DNA of 64,000 bases from Rhodobacteraceae bacterium PARR1 (GTDB taxonomy: Bacteria > Pseudomonadota > Alphaproteobacteria > Rhodobacterales > Rhodobacteraceae), in the NCBI GenBank assembly GCA_002256185.1, contig NKIT01000003.1:1-64000 (forward strand), read 5' to 3'. Positions within the stretch are counted from its first letter, which is position 1. Each line of letters begins with the position of its first letter. Below, piece after piece: positions 50,531-60,691 of this stretch. The notes below the pieces were generated by a model, which did no database searches, was not told the DNA's origin, and saw only the letters and a program-made list of their open reading frames with translations. The position numbers were made by a program, and so were the translations under genes.

Positions 50531-51377
50531 TCGGCGCGCCCTGTTCCTGACGGCGCCGGGCTGGATCTGGCTGACGGTGTTCTTCCTGCTGCCTTGCGGC
50601 GTCCTGTTCGCCTATGCCTTTGGGACGACCAGCTATACGGCGGTCAACTTTGGCACATCGCTCAAGAATTTTGGCGATGTGCTGACCACGCCCACACTGC
50701 AGACGGTTGTCTTGCGATCCCTCACCACCGGTCTTGCCGTGGCCACGCTGACAGTGCTGCTTGCATTCCCGTTGGCCTATGCCATCACACTTGGCCCCTT
50801 TGCGCGTCATGCGACGCCGATCCTGCTTTTGGTGGTCGTTTCGCTCTTCTCTGCCTTCATCGTGCGGATCTATGCTTGGCGCACGATCCTTGGGTCTTCA
50901 GGGGTCGTAAATACCTTCCTGATGCAGATCGGATTGACGACCGAGCCGCTGGATGAACTTCTTTACAGCCGCTTTGCCGTCGTCCTGACACTCACCAGCG
51001 TGCTAATCCCGGTGGCAGTGCTTCCCCTGACAGCCGCCCTGAGCGGGGTGCCGCGCAGCCTGATCGAAGCGGCCCGCAACATGGGGACAACTGCCCCGCA
51101 GGCGTTTCGCCGCGTGACACTGCCCTTGGCAAGCGGCGGCATAGGGTCTGCCTTTGCGCTGACCTTTGTGGTGGGCGCGGGCGATTTCATCACGCCGCAA
51201 CTGGTGGGCGGGCCGTCCTCGCAAATGGCAGGCAGCGCCATCTCAAGCCGCTTCGGCATCAGTTTTGACTGGCCGCAAGGCGCAGCGATTGCTTTCACAT
51301 TGGTTGCAGGCATGGTGGCCGTGCTGGTGGCGCTACGCCTCCTGATGCGCGCCGCAGGAATGAGGGACAGGCCATGA
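50523..51377 (+). CDS. ABC transporter permease (PotB-like)
   Basis: Multi-TM; EAA-like loop LIEAARNMGTTAPQAFRRVTLPLASGGI. Confidence 0.93.
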   Translation: MADRRALFLTAPGWIWLTVFFLLPCGVLFAYAFGTTSYTAVNFGTSLKNFGDVLTTPTLQTVVLRSLTTGLAVATLTVLLAFPLAYAITLGPFARHATPILLLVVVSLFSAFIVRIYAWRTILGSSGVVNTFLMQIGLTTEPLDELLYSRFAVVLTLTSVLIPVAVLPLTAALSGVPRSLIEAARNMGTTAPQAFRRVTLPLASGGIGSAFALTFVVGAGDFITPQLVGGPSSQMAGSAISSRFGISFDWPQGAAIAFTLVAGMVAVLVALRLLMRAAGMRDRP

Positions 51378-52174
51378 ATCATGGACTGCTGGCGCGCATT
51401 CTCTACGCGACCTATCTGGCTGCGCTTTTCCTTTTCCTTTTCGCACCGATTGCTGTCGTGGTCGTCTTCGCATTCGATGCCAAGGGTATCGCAACCCCAC
51501 CCTTTGAAGGGCCGACGTTAAGATGGTTCCGTGCGGTGCTGGCAGACCCTGTCCTGCAGCAGGCGGCGGCAAACAGTGCGAAGATTGCTGTCATAACAGT
51601 GATATTGTGCATTCTGATCGGAACGCCCGCCGCCTTTGCAATCGCGCGGCTGAATGGACGTGGTGTCCGTGCCTTTGCGCTGGTCATCTCGATGCCGCTC
51701 ATGCTGCCAACCTTGCTGGTCGGGGTGACCCTGATGGCGATGTTTTCCAGTCTGGGCGTTGGCTTGTCGATGTGGACGGCGACGGTGGGGCATGTTCTGG
51801 TGACCCTGCCCTTTCTGGTCTTCACCCTCAGCGCGCGCATCACGTCGATTGACCCGCAATTGGCCGAAGCCGCCGCAAACCTGGGGGCCACCCCGGCGCA
51901 GACTTTCCGGCGGATCACGTTGCCCCTGATCGGCAGCGCATTGGCTTGCGCGGGGCTTTTGGTGCTGGGCTGGTCGATTGACGAGTTTACCGTCTCGTTT
52001 TTCAACATGGGCGGCGGATCAACCCTGCCGATGGCGATCTGGGGGCAGATGCGCGGTGGCGTCAGCCCCACGGTGAACGCCATTTCAACCATAATGCTAG
52101 GCCTTACGGTATTCATCATTCTGGTTGTGCATCGCTTGGGAAACATTGCCGCCCTTGGGGGCAAGACAGGATAA
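51374..52174 (+). CDS. ABC transporter permease (PotC-like)
   Basis: Multi-TM; EAA loop LAEAAANLGATPAQTFRRITLPLIGSAL. Confidence 0.94.
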   Translation: MNHGLLARILYATYLAALFLFLFAPIAVVVVFAFDAKGIATPPFEGPTLRWFRAVLADPVLQQAAANSAKIAVITVILCILIGTPAAFAIARLNGRGVRAFALVISMPLMLPTLLVGVTLMAMFSSLGVGLSMWTATVGHVLVTLPFLVFTLSARITSIDPQLAEAAANLGATPAQTFRRITLPLIGSALACAGLLVLGWSIDEFTVSFFNMGGGSTLPMAIWGQMRGGVSPTVNAISTIMLGLTVFIILVVHRLGNIAALGGKTG

Positions 52175-52179
52175 CAGCG

Positions 52180-53271
52180 ATGCAGACTGGCTCGACGCAC
52201 ATGATGCCTGACGGTTTCTCGGGCCCACCTCTGAGGCTTGGCGAAACCCTTGAAAGCCCGCCCCCGCGGATCGATGAAACGACGGCGGCTGAGCTGGTCA
52301 GGGGAAACTACAGCATCGAGGCGACCGCAAAGGCCATCGCCTGCGAGCGGGATGCGACGTTTCTCATGGAGGCGTCCGACGGGCGCAGGTTTACGCTGAA
52401 ACTCTCAAACCCGGCCGAGGCGCCGCTGGACACCAATTTCCAGACCGAGGCAATGCTTTGGCTGCAGCGGGCGGACCCAAGCCTGATGGTTCCCAAGCTG
52501 GTGCCCGCAACGGACGGGAAGGTCGAGATCCCGGTGCAGATGGCGGACGGACGGACCAGTATAATGCGAATGCTGTCCTGGCTGGACGGGGTGCCTGTGG
52601 CCAAGGTTCGCGTTTCGTCCGCGCTGCGGCGGGACATGGGGCGCACTCTGGCTCGGCTTGGGCTGGCGCTGCGCGACTTCGATCACCCACGCGCGGCCCA
52701 GGATATTCAGTGGGACATCAAGAACGCCTCGCGCCTTCGCCCGCTGATCGCTTCTCTGCCAGATGACTGGATACGCGGCCAGATGTTCAGGGAGTTGGAT
52801 CATTTCGATGACGCAGTGCAGCCCGCGCTTGCGGCTTTGCGCCAGCAGGTGGTGCACAACGATCTGAACCTGCACAATGTCCTGACGAAACCGCAGTACC
52901 CCGACCTCGTGTCCGGGGTGCTGGACTTCGGCGACATGGTCAGAACACCCTTGGTGATCGACCTTGCCGCGGGCGCCGCCTACATGACACATCACGACGA
53001 AGGTGCCTTGCCCAGCGTCACGGAGCTTGTCGCGGCCTATCACACGGTTTTGCCACTGCAACGCGACGAGATTTCGCTTTTGCGCGATTTGATCGTGGCG
53101 CGTCTGGTGACGACTGTCGCCATTACCGAATGGCGCGCAGACCGCTATCCGCAGAATGCCCCCTACATTCTGCGCAACAATGGCCCGGCGCGCGCCGGGC
53201 TGGAGCGGTTTGCAAAGCTGCCGCGCAAGGATGTCACCGCAACGCTGCTGCGCGCCTTTCAGATGGAGTGA
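52180..53271 (+). CDS. APH-family small-molecule kinase (hydroxylysine-kinase/homoserine-kinase-II-like)
   Basis: VVHNDLNLHNVLTKPQYPDLVSGVLDFGDMVRTPLVIDLAAGAAYM: catalytic HNDLNLHN and DFGD motifs. Confidence 0.88.
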   Translation: MQTGSTHMMPDGFSGPPLRLGETLESPPPRIDETTAAELVRGNYSIEATAKAIACERDATFLMEASDGRRFTLKLSNPAEAPLDTNFQTEAMLWLQRADPSLMVPKLVPATDGKVEIPVQMADGRTSIMRMLSWLDGVPVAKVRVSSALRRDMGRTLARLGLALRDFDHPRAAQDIQWDIKNASRLRPLIASLPDDWIRGQMFRELDHFDDAVQPALAALRQQVVHNDLNLHNVLTKPQYPDLVSGVLDFGDMVRTPLVIDLAAGAAYMTHHDEGALPSVTELVAAYHTVLPLQRDEISLLRDLIVARLVTTVAITEWRADRYPQNAPYILRNNGPARAGLERFAKLPRKDVTATLLRAFQME

Positions 53272-53274
53272 CGA

Positions 53275-54609
53275 ATGAAGACTGATACTGCCATGATCAA
53301 CGCGTTTGTCGAAGGGGCTGCAACGCTGGACCCGTCCACTGCTGAATTGATTACACGACGCAAGAAACTTCTCGGCCCGGCTTATCGGCTCTTCTATGAA
53401 CGCCCGGTTCATTTTGTGCGCGGAGAGGGTGCCTGGCTTTATGACGCCGAAGGCAACGCCTATCTTGACGCCTACAATAACGTGACGTCGATCGGCCACG
53501 GCCACCCGAAGGTCGTCGAGGCGGTCAGCCGCCAGATGGAAACACTTACCACCAACACCCGCTATCTGCACGACCATGTGCTTCTCTATGCGGACCGGCT
53601 CCTGTCAACCATGCCGCCTGAAATCGGACATCTGATGTTCACCTGCACCGGGTCCGAAGCCAATGATCTGGCTGTGCGGATAGCCGAGTCCTTTACCGGC
53701 GGCACCGGCATCATCGTGACCGAAACCGCCTATCACGGGGTCACGCAGGCGGTGGCGCGGTTTTCGCCTTCACTGGGGCAGAATGTGGCGCTTGGCGTGC
53801 ATGTCCGCACCGTTCCGGCACCCGACAGCTATCGCAGCGCCACAGGGGATATCGCTGCCGAATTCACCACCCACGTGCAGGCTGCGATCGATGACCTTCG
53901 GCGCCACGGGATCAAGCCGGCGCTGTTCATCTGCGACGGCATCTTTGCAAGCGATGGCGTGTTCGACGGACCCGCCGGATTCCTGAAGGGCGCTGTCAAG
54001 GCAATCCACGACGCAGGAGGGCTGTATATCGCCGACGAGGTCCAGTCCGGCTTTGGCCGGACAGGCGAGGCCATGTGGGGCTTTCAGCGCCATGGCGTAT
54101 TGCCCGACCTGGTTACGATGGGAAAGCCGATGGGCAACGGCCATCCGGTGGCCGGGGTTGCCGGGCGGCCGGAAGTTTTCGCTGAATTCGGGCGGACGGC
54201 CCGCTATTTCAATACTTTCGGTGGCAATGCAGTGGCCGCCCAAGCCGCGATGGCGGTTTTGAATGTGATACAGTCCGAGGGGTTGGTGGAAAACGCGCAG
54301 TCCGTCGGTGCCTATCTTAAGGATGGCTTTCGTGCGCTGGCCACGCGCCATGCCGCCGTCGGCGATGTTCGTGGCGCAGGCATGTTCCTTGGGGTCGAGA
54401 TCGTTTCGAACCGCGCAGCCAAGACTGCTGATGCCGAAAAAACCTCGCGTATCGTGAATGGGATGCGGGAAGAACGTGTCTTGATTTCAGCCTGTGCAAA
54501 ATCGGCCAACGTACTGAAAATCCGCCCTCAATTGACAAGTACGAGGGCCGAGGCTGATTTTCTGCTTGGAAAGTTGGAGACAGTGCTCCTTCGTCAAGCT
54601 GACGAGTAG
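53275..54609 (+). CDS. Class III PLP-dependent aminotransferase / phospho-lyase-like enzyme
   Basis: YLDAYNNVTSIGHGHPKVVEAVSRQ; ADEVQSGFGRTGEAMWGFQRHGVLPDLVTMGKPMGNGHPVAGVAGRPEV (PLP lysine in MGKPMGNGHP). Confidence 0.92.
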   Translation: MKTDTAMINAFVEGAATLDPSTAELITRRKKLLGPAYRLFYERPVHFVRGEGAWLYDAEGNAYLDAYNNVTSIGHGHPKVVEAVSRQMETLTTNTRYLHDHVLLYADRLLSTMPPEIGHLMFTCTGSEANDLAVRIAESFTGGTGIIVTETAYHGVTQAVARFSPSLGQNVALGVHVRTVPAPDSYRSATGDIAAEFTTHVQAAIDDLRRHGIKPALFICDGIFASDGVFDGPAGFLKGAVKAIHDAGGLYIADEVQSGFGRTGEAMWGFQRHGVLPDLVTMGKPMGNGHPVAGVAGRPEVFAEFGRTARYFNTFGGNAVAAQAAMAVLNVIQSEGLVENAQSVGAYLKDGFRALATRHAAVGDVRGAGMFLGVEIVSNRAAKTADAEKTSRIVNGMREERVLISACAKSANVLKIRPQLTSTRAEADFLLGKLETVLLRQADE

Positions 54610-55118
54610 CCGGGCCCAACCCCAAGGGCACCCCCCCTTCTGCGGCGACTCATCCATCGCTGAAGGTCAAGCAGATCACTTGCGCTAGTTATCTTTTCCG
54701 CCTCAGTCACAGTTTTGAGCACTGTGATCGCCCGAAAGACCAGCTTGATCCCGCTACCTCTGCGCGGCATCTTGCTGGTGCTTTGCATGGCCGCGGTCCT
54801 GGCCCATGTCCAGCCTTGGGCCAGCAAGCGGACAGTGGCATGGTTGAGCCGGAAGCGTGTTCTGGATGGAACCGGTCTGCAGGCAGGGTTCATGACGTCT
54901 CGCCACTCAGGTTGCCCAGGTTATGGACCGGCCGCGTCTAGTGCCAACGTCCATAAATCGGTAGCAGCCATGTCGGACCGCATCTAAACAGTTTTCGACG
55001 CAAAGGGCCCGTTTGTCAGCTCTCCGACTGTCGCATTAGCTGCAATGCGGAATTAGCGTCGGGTCGCTTCACACCCAGATCTAGCTCAGTGGATTTTCGT
55101 CCAGCAGTACTGGTGACT

Positions 55119-55718
55119 TTAGGAGTGCCCCTCCCGGGCTTCGATCGCCAACACCGCGAGGTCGCGGTAGCGGGCCAGCGCCTTTGGGCTAGACGAAACA
55201 GGGTTGATCAGCACGGCGCGCAGACCGGTAACGTCAGCCTTCCCGACCAATTCCACCAGCGCGGCCAGCTTGGCCCGGAAACGGGCATGGGTAGGGGCGG
55301 AGAAGTCAGGCGGCGGGGGCAGTTCGCCCTGTCGTGCCTTTTCCTCGATGTCCCCATCCCGGCGGCGGCGCGGGGCGCTGGGCGCCGCTTCGGGCTCAGC
55401 AGCCTGTTCGACAACTGGGGCCGTTTCGACGATAGCCGCCAGTTCGATGGTCGGTTCCGGCGCCTTCGGGGGCGCCGCCGGTTGTGGCGCCCCCGCCACT
55501 TCGCAGGCGTCGATCTCAGCCGCCAGATGCCCTGCGGCGGTCTCCAAGCCCGGGGTGGTCAGGATCGCTTTGGGCGCGCGATCGGCGCCGATCTTGGCGG
55601 CCAGCAGGCGTTCGAACCGTTCGGCGGCGGCGGCCACGCTGGCGCTGCGCCCCAAGGGGGCCTCGCTCAGGCGCTGGGCGAGGCGGTTGATCTGGACGGC
55701 GGAGAGGTTGGTGAACAT
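55119..55718 (-). CDS. Hypothetical island/plasmid-type protein (Pro/Ala-rich linker)
   Basis: MFTNLSAVQINRLAQRLSEAPLGRSASVAAAAERFERLLAAKIG... operon-like with 55730..55951. Confidence 0.55.
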   Translation of the reverse strand: MFTNLSAVQINRLAQRLSEAPLGRSASVAAAAERFERLLAAKIGADRAPKAILTTPGLETAAGHLAAEIDACEVAGAPQPAAPPKAPEPTIELAAIVETAPVVEQAAEPEAAPSAPRRRRDGDIEEKARQGELPPPPDFSAPTHARFRAKLAALVELVGKADVTGLRAVLINPVSSSPKALARYRDLAVLAIEAREGHS

Positions 55719-55729
55719 CGGGACCTCCT

Positions 55730-55951
55730 TCAGGCGTTCTTGATGTGGGCCGAGCGGCCCTCAGTGGTGACCGCGTAGATCATCGTGCGGCTGTCGCCGA
55801 AGGTGGCGGCGAAGGCTTCGGCCTGATCGATCCGGTCGAAGCGGGCGCTGATGCGGGTCGCGGGTTTGGACCCGCGGCAGGCGATGAAATGGTCGGCGAC
55901 GGTGAGGCAATTGGCCTCGTGGCTGGTGATTGCGTGGGTCTTGGCGGGCAT
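55730..55951 (-). CDS. Hypothetical small protein, 73 aa
   Basis: MPAKTHAITSHEANCLTVADHFIACRGSKPATRISARFDRIDQAEAFAATFGDSRTMIYAVTTEGRSAHIKNA; good RBS (GGAGG-like) upstream on the minus strand. Confidence 0.55.
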   Translation of the reverse strand: MPAKTHAITSHEANCLTVADHFIACRGSKPATRISARFDRIDQAEAFAATFGDSRTMIYAVTTEGRSAHIKNA

Positions 55952-56042
55952 CGGAAACCTCCGTTTCAAGGTGTCGCAGACATTGCCGAGACCGTCCGAA
56001 GAGCAAGTCCAAATCACTGACTTAATTGGATAATGTCGCAAG

Positions 56043-56231
56043 ATGGGGCTGTCGCAGCGCGCCTTTGCCGCCTTGCGCGGGGTGCACGAAAGCGCCGTGC
56101 GCAAGGCCATCGCCACGGGGCGGATTACGACGGAAGCCGACGGCACGATCGATGCCACCAAGGCCGATGCGATGTGGGATGCCTCGACCGATCCGGCCAA
56201 GCAACGCGGCGCCCAAGGGCGCGCCTGCTAG
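56043..56231 (+). pseudogene. 3'-truncated small mobile-element protein (HTH/Nu1-like)
   Basis: MGLSQRAFAALRGVHESAVRKAIATGRITTEADGTIDATKADAMWDASTDPAKQRGAQGRAC; ends at the junction with drmA-like sequence. Confidence 0.5.
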
Positions 56232-58028
56232 GCTGCAGCCCGCGCTGCGGCAGGTCACCTGCAGGTCGGTCTTGGCGTCATTCGCCGCCCAATTTAGCAA
56301 CCCATTGCATTGGGGGCAGCGTGTCAGGCGGCGTGGGTTAGAGGCAGGCTGATCGCCGAGACTTTCGCGGGTCAGGGCCTCAATCGCTTCGGCCAGTCTG
56401 TTGGGCACGGAGTCAGCGCCCACCCACAACCCAATCGCAATCGGCTCATCGGTGGCAAAATGGCCGGGCAGTTGTGTAGCGCCCGTAAGGTCGGGACTTC
56501 TGCGCAACAGATCACAGGCAAGGATCACCGCCGCGGCACGCTGGAACTGCTGGATCGTCAAAAGCCTGAGGGTGTAGCGCATGAAAACCGTGACCCCGGC
56601 CCCCTCAGGCCCACCCGCTGCGCGCAACCGTCGCAGGAAGATCACATAGGCGGTCAATAGCAGATAAGCCTCAGTCTTGCCGCCCCCTGTTGGGAACCAC
56701 AGCAGGTCCATCACTTCGCGGTCAGGATCGGTGCCCGAGCTGGCCGAACAAAGCGTCAACAGCACAAAAGCCAGCTGAAAGGGCCGCCAAATCAGCCGGT
56801 CCTTGCGGTCTTGGCGGTCCTTTTTCCAGCGGTCTTGTAGCCACATCGCCCGATTGGCCAGCCTGAACGCTGCCAAGGCATGGGGATCATGGCCCAACAG
56901 GACAATACCCGCCCGGATACGTCCCGCAGTGGCATGACAAGTGGCCGCGTGCACCAGGAACCGGGCGCGCAACGCAGGGTCTCTCAGGGCCTGGCCTTTG
57001 ACCCCCTCGGCATCGATCCAAGTTTCATACAGTGCCACAAGCTGGGCAAGCCCGGCCAGCATCTGATCGGCCGTGGCCTCTGACAGCCATTTGGCATCCA
57101 GCGGCCCATCCTGTCCCTCTCCCTGCCCGGCTTTGGTCAGCGCGTCAAAGATCGGATCGCCAGTTTCGCGCGGTTTGCGCACAATGGCCGTGGGCAGCCA
57201 GTCGGTGCCCAGCTCCGTGACCTCGCCCCCCTCTTCGACGAACCGCGCGGCACAAGTATGGCCCACCACATAGTCGCGTACATCGCGATAGATCAACGCG
57301 GCGGCGGCAAGGTCGTCGTCCTCGACATCGACTTGCCGCAAGGAAGCAGGTTTTTCGCAGAACCGCGTCCCCGGTGCCGGGCGGGCGATCAGTTGGACCT
57401 GAAAAAACACCTGTTCGTCAGGATCAGTGCCGCTGGAAATCGGGTGCAGATTTGACACAGCCAAGGTCACCAGGACCGGCCCCCCGGCAATCTGGGCGGC
57501 GCGGATGTAAAGCTGCATTCCGTTGATGCCAAGTGCTGCACCGTCCAAGCGCCGCACCCCGCCTTGAGCGGCAATTTCGCCGATGGGCAAAGTATCCTCG
57601 AACGTGACCCCGGCGCGATGCCAAACCCGGGCCTCGCCTTCCGCTTTGCTCGCCCCCTTAGTCGCCGCTTTGCCCTTCCCTAAAGCGGCTTCAGCGGCAA
57701 CGTAGACCCCAGCTGAAATAAAGACATCGACGGCCGCGGGACGGTCCCCCAAGGCCATGACAGCAAAGGACATCCCGGCAGAAGATGGCCGCAGCGCCGA
57801 TGAAAACGGACTTGCGGCGTCCTGGACCGACGTATCGCTATCAACGCCTGCCGCCTCAGCGTCGTCATTCTCGATCTGGGCGATTGCGGTGCGGGGTGGG
57901 AACAGCATTCCGGTCATATACCTGTCGGTCGGCCGGTCAGTAAAAGTCTCGTGCGCGCCGTCCAGCGGGCCAATCAGATCTTCATGCAGACGGTTGACGA
58001 TTAACTGGCGCGCGGTGTCATCTCTCAC
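56232..58028 (-). pseudogene. drmA: DrmA-like (DISARM) helicase, C-terminally truncated
   Basis: EVMDLLWFPTGGGKTEAYLLLTAYVIFLRRLRAAGGPEGAGVTVFMRYTLRLLTIQQFQRAAAVILACDLLRRSP...EPIAIGLWVGADSVPNRL...LTRCPQCNGLLNWAAN; remaining reading frame to 56022 is antisense to the 56043..56231 gene. Confidence 0.65.
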
Positions 58029-60691
58029 GGATTACCCTCCATTGAAATTGAGGCAAGGCCGCACACCACGGGAACCAAGGCGATGCCGCTGTCATCACCA
58101 TCGGTCCAAGTGCAGGTCGCAGCCCCGGACAGGAAGAAACCGCCAATCCGGCCCGGCAGAGCAGCCACGTCGCATCCTGCAATCCGCGCGATGTCGGCCA
58201 CCGCCTCGCGTGACAGCTGCCCCAACGGCGGACCAATGGAAAGGCCCTGCGCATTGGCCCGATAAATCGCCCAAGCCCTGTTTTTCTCATCACGCAAAGC
58301 AACACTAGGCACCGCCTTGGGCGAAAGGCCAGGTGCAGCCAGCGCTTCGGCGGCAGTCATTAAGGCAGCCGCGCGGGTTTGGGGATCAGCGGCGGGAAGG
58401 ATCGGCAGCACATCGCCCGCAAGCCCGATCTCGACGCTGAAATCTCCGGTGTAACCGCGCCACAACCGCCCGCCTGCCAGCTTTTGCATATGGCTTGGCC
58501 TTTGGCTGCCAATGTAAAGCTTGGACTTGGCCCGCGTTGCCCCGACATACAGAACCCGCGCCTCTTCCAAAGGATCGGCCTTGGTACGGTCTTGTGTGCC
58601 TGCAAAGGGCGTATCTGGCGGCGCATAGGGCAGCATCAACAGAACAGAGTCGGCCTCTAGCCCCTTGGCCCCGTGGATCGTGCCCAAAAGCGGACCCGCA
58701 TGGCCAAGAAACCGCCGCAGCAGGCGCGGTGGCAGCGACTGGCCCAGCCGTCGTTGCAAACGTGACATGTCCAACTGCGCGCCGGGGCTGTCCGAAAGGT
58801 GGTTTAGGTCGGTCCAAAGCTGATCCAGATCGCGTCCCTGAATAACGGCCTGCACCCCTTCAATACGCGCCGCGATCTCGGCCGAAGCCACCATTGCGCG
58901 GCCCGGCAACCCAGCCAGAGCTGCGCCAATCCAAGGCTGAATCAAATCGCCATGCCCCGAGGGGCGCAACCGGAAGGCGACATCGGCCCGCATCAACCGA
59001 TGACTTTCCGACAAGATTGCGCGCCGCCCGCGGAACAGCACCATGCTGCCCTGCCCGGGAGGCAAAACCGGGTCAAGCACCCCGCGTGGCGCGGGCGTTG
59101 CAAAGCGCTCGATGCTTTGGCGGGTGAGGGCATAGATCTCATGCCCGCTTTGCCCTTTGGCATTCAAAGTGGCACGGGTTGCGACAAAGAAGTCCGCCAG
59201 CCTAGGATTGCGGGTCCGGTGATCGGTGCCAAGCGTCATTGTCGCATAGCTGGGCATTGGGTCGAGCAAACTGTGCAAAGCAGAATCCCCCACCGGGCTC
59301 GTCGAAAACCCATAGATCGACTGCGCCGCATCTCCCAGGATCGTCACCCCACAACCGGCAGGCAAAAGCTCGAGAAAGGCCCGCATCAGCTCAAGCCTGT
59401 CGCCCTGCAGATCCTGCGCCTCGTCAATCACAACATGGGCAAGGCCTGCAACAAAGCCGGTCACAGCGGCAGGCGGATCACGCAGCATCTGCAAAGCCGC
59501 GCGCACTGCGGCATCGTGACCTGAGGGGCGTTGGGCCCCAGCAGGCAGGGTTGCATTCAGCAAACGGTTGGCAAAGGAGTCAAAGGTCGCAACATTCAGC
59601 GCGCGGGCTTCGTCGGGGCGGTTGATTGCAGCGGCAATCCGGTCGCGCAGTTCCTCCACCGCGACCCGGGTAAAGGACAAAAGCCACATCCGAGGTGCCG
59701 CGGTTCCAGCATCCAAAAGCTGTGCAAGGCGCTGGCAGACCACGTGGGTCTTGCCGCTGCCCGGACCCGCGGTCACGATGACGCGCCGATCGACAGGCAG
59801 GGAAATGACCAAGGCCTGATCAGGATCCTCGGCTTTGCCTGGCTCTATATCGGGCACAAGACCCGCCCAAGCCAGAACCGCCGCCGCCCGCGTGGCGTGC
59901 ATCCGCCACAAGCCCTGCGCCGTATCAAAACCGCAGCACAAGATTACCAGGCGCTTTTGCCAATCCGCACCAAGATCACGCAACGCCACCCCAGCACGGG
60001 CCTGCACAATTGTCCCGCACAAGGCGTCAAGCATCTCCTCGTCCAAAGGCGGCAGGCCGATCGCCTCGGCAAAAGAGATCACCTCTTCGCCCACATCCGC
60101 CGCCTTGAAAAGCCCGCCAGGAACCGCGCCCTGCTGCTGGTCGGCATTTTGTCCAGCATTTGTCGCAACGGGACGAGCGGACAGATGAACCGACCCAACA
60201 CCCGGCACCAGCACGCAGCGCGGCGCAAGTGGCACCAAAAGCAAATGGCCAAACCCCACGCCCGTGCCAAACACCCCCACCGCCAAAAGCGCCGCCACAA
60301 TCTCATCCGCAATCATCGCGGCGCGACTGTGCCAAGCCTCGTGCCAGCCAAGCAGCCCTGCCAACCATGCGGTGGCTTCCTTTACAGGCATGTAGGGCGC
60401 AGAAGTGGTATAGGCACAAACCGCGTCGGCCATATCGGGCGTCGCAGGGGCACGCGACTGGGCCAAAGATGCCATCATGCGTTCAAGTGCTGTGGTCTCG
60501 GCCTCAAATTCGGGCTGCGGGCGGACAGGACCAAGGAGTTTATGAAAATGCATCGACCGCCAAACAATATCATACCCGTCCCGGCCCCGGCCGGGCTGAC
60601 CGGCGAGAGCGGGAACATAATGCACTGGATACAGCCCATGGACGAAAATCAAGCCTTTTTCGTGGCTTATTGACAAGTTTCCGCGCGCCAC
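58025..60691 (-). CDS. UvrD/Rep-like superfamily 1 helicase with ~300-aa unassigned N-terminal region
   Basis: VTAGPGSGKTHVVCQRLAQLL; LSFTRVAVEELRDRIAAAI; VVIDEAQDLQGDRLELM; ILGDAAQSIYGFS; GTIHGAKGLEADSVLLM; ARVLYVGATRAKSKLYIG. Start may instead be ATG at about 60553. Confidence 0.88.
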   Translation of the reverse strand: MARGNLSISHEKGLIFVHGLYPVHYVPALAGQPGRGRDGYDIVWRSMHFHKLLGPVRPQPEFEAETTALERMMASLAQSRAPATPDMADAVCAYTTSAPYMPVKEATAWLAGLLGWHEAWHSRAAMIADEIVAALLAVGVFGTGVGFGHLLLVPLAPRCVLVPGVGSVHLSARPVATNAGQNADQQQGAVPGGLFKAADVGEEVISFAEAIGLPPLDEEMLDALCGTIVQARAGVALRDLGADWQKRLVILCCGFDTAQGLWRMHATRAAAVLAWAGLVPDIEPGKAEDPDQALVISLPVDRRVIVTAGPGSGKTHVVCQRLAQLLDAGTAAPRMWLLSFTRVAVEELRDRIAAAINRPDEARALNVATFDSFANRLLNATLPAGAQRPSGHDAAVRAALQMLRDPPAAVTGFVAGLAHVVIDEAQDLQGDRLELMRAFLELLPAGCGVTILGDAAQSIYGFSTSPVGDSALHSLLDPMPSYATMTLGTDHRTRNPRLADFFVATRATLNAKGQSGHEIYALTRQSIERFATPAPRGVLDPVLPPGQGSMVLFRGRRAILSESHRLMRADVAFRLRPSGHGDLIQPWIGAALAGLPGRAMVASAEIAARIEGVQAVIQGRDLDQLWTDLNHLSDSPGAQLDMSRLQRRLGQSLPPRLLRRFLGHAGPLLGTIHGAKGLEADSVLLMLPYAPPDTPFAGTQDRTKADPLEEARVLYVGATRAKSKLYIGSQRPSHMQKLAGGRLWRGYTGDFSVEIGLAGDVLPILPAADPQTRAAALMTAAEALAAPGLSPKAVPSVALRDEKNRAWAIYRANAQGLSIGPPLGQLSREAVADIARIAGCDVAALPGRIGGFFLSGAATCTWTDGDDSGIALVPVVCGLASISMEGNP

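Noticed and set aside
56022-56231. C-terminal tail of the 668-aa drmA-like ORF
   Set aside because: This part (APLGAALLGRIGRGIPHRIG...LATLSN) is antisense of the 56043..56231 gene and not DrmA-like; treated as post-junction readthrough, so not counted as protein.
42258-56232. Calling the segment an ICE or prophage
   Set aside because: No integrase, relaxase, T4SS, capsid or terminase genes and no att repeats found; only a boundary argument is supportable.
59531-60673. 380-aa plus-strand ORF
   Set aside because: Antisense to the UvrD-like helicase; no coding signature beyond openness.
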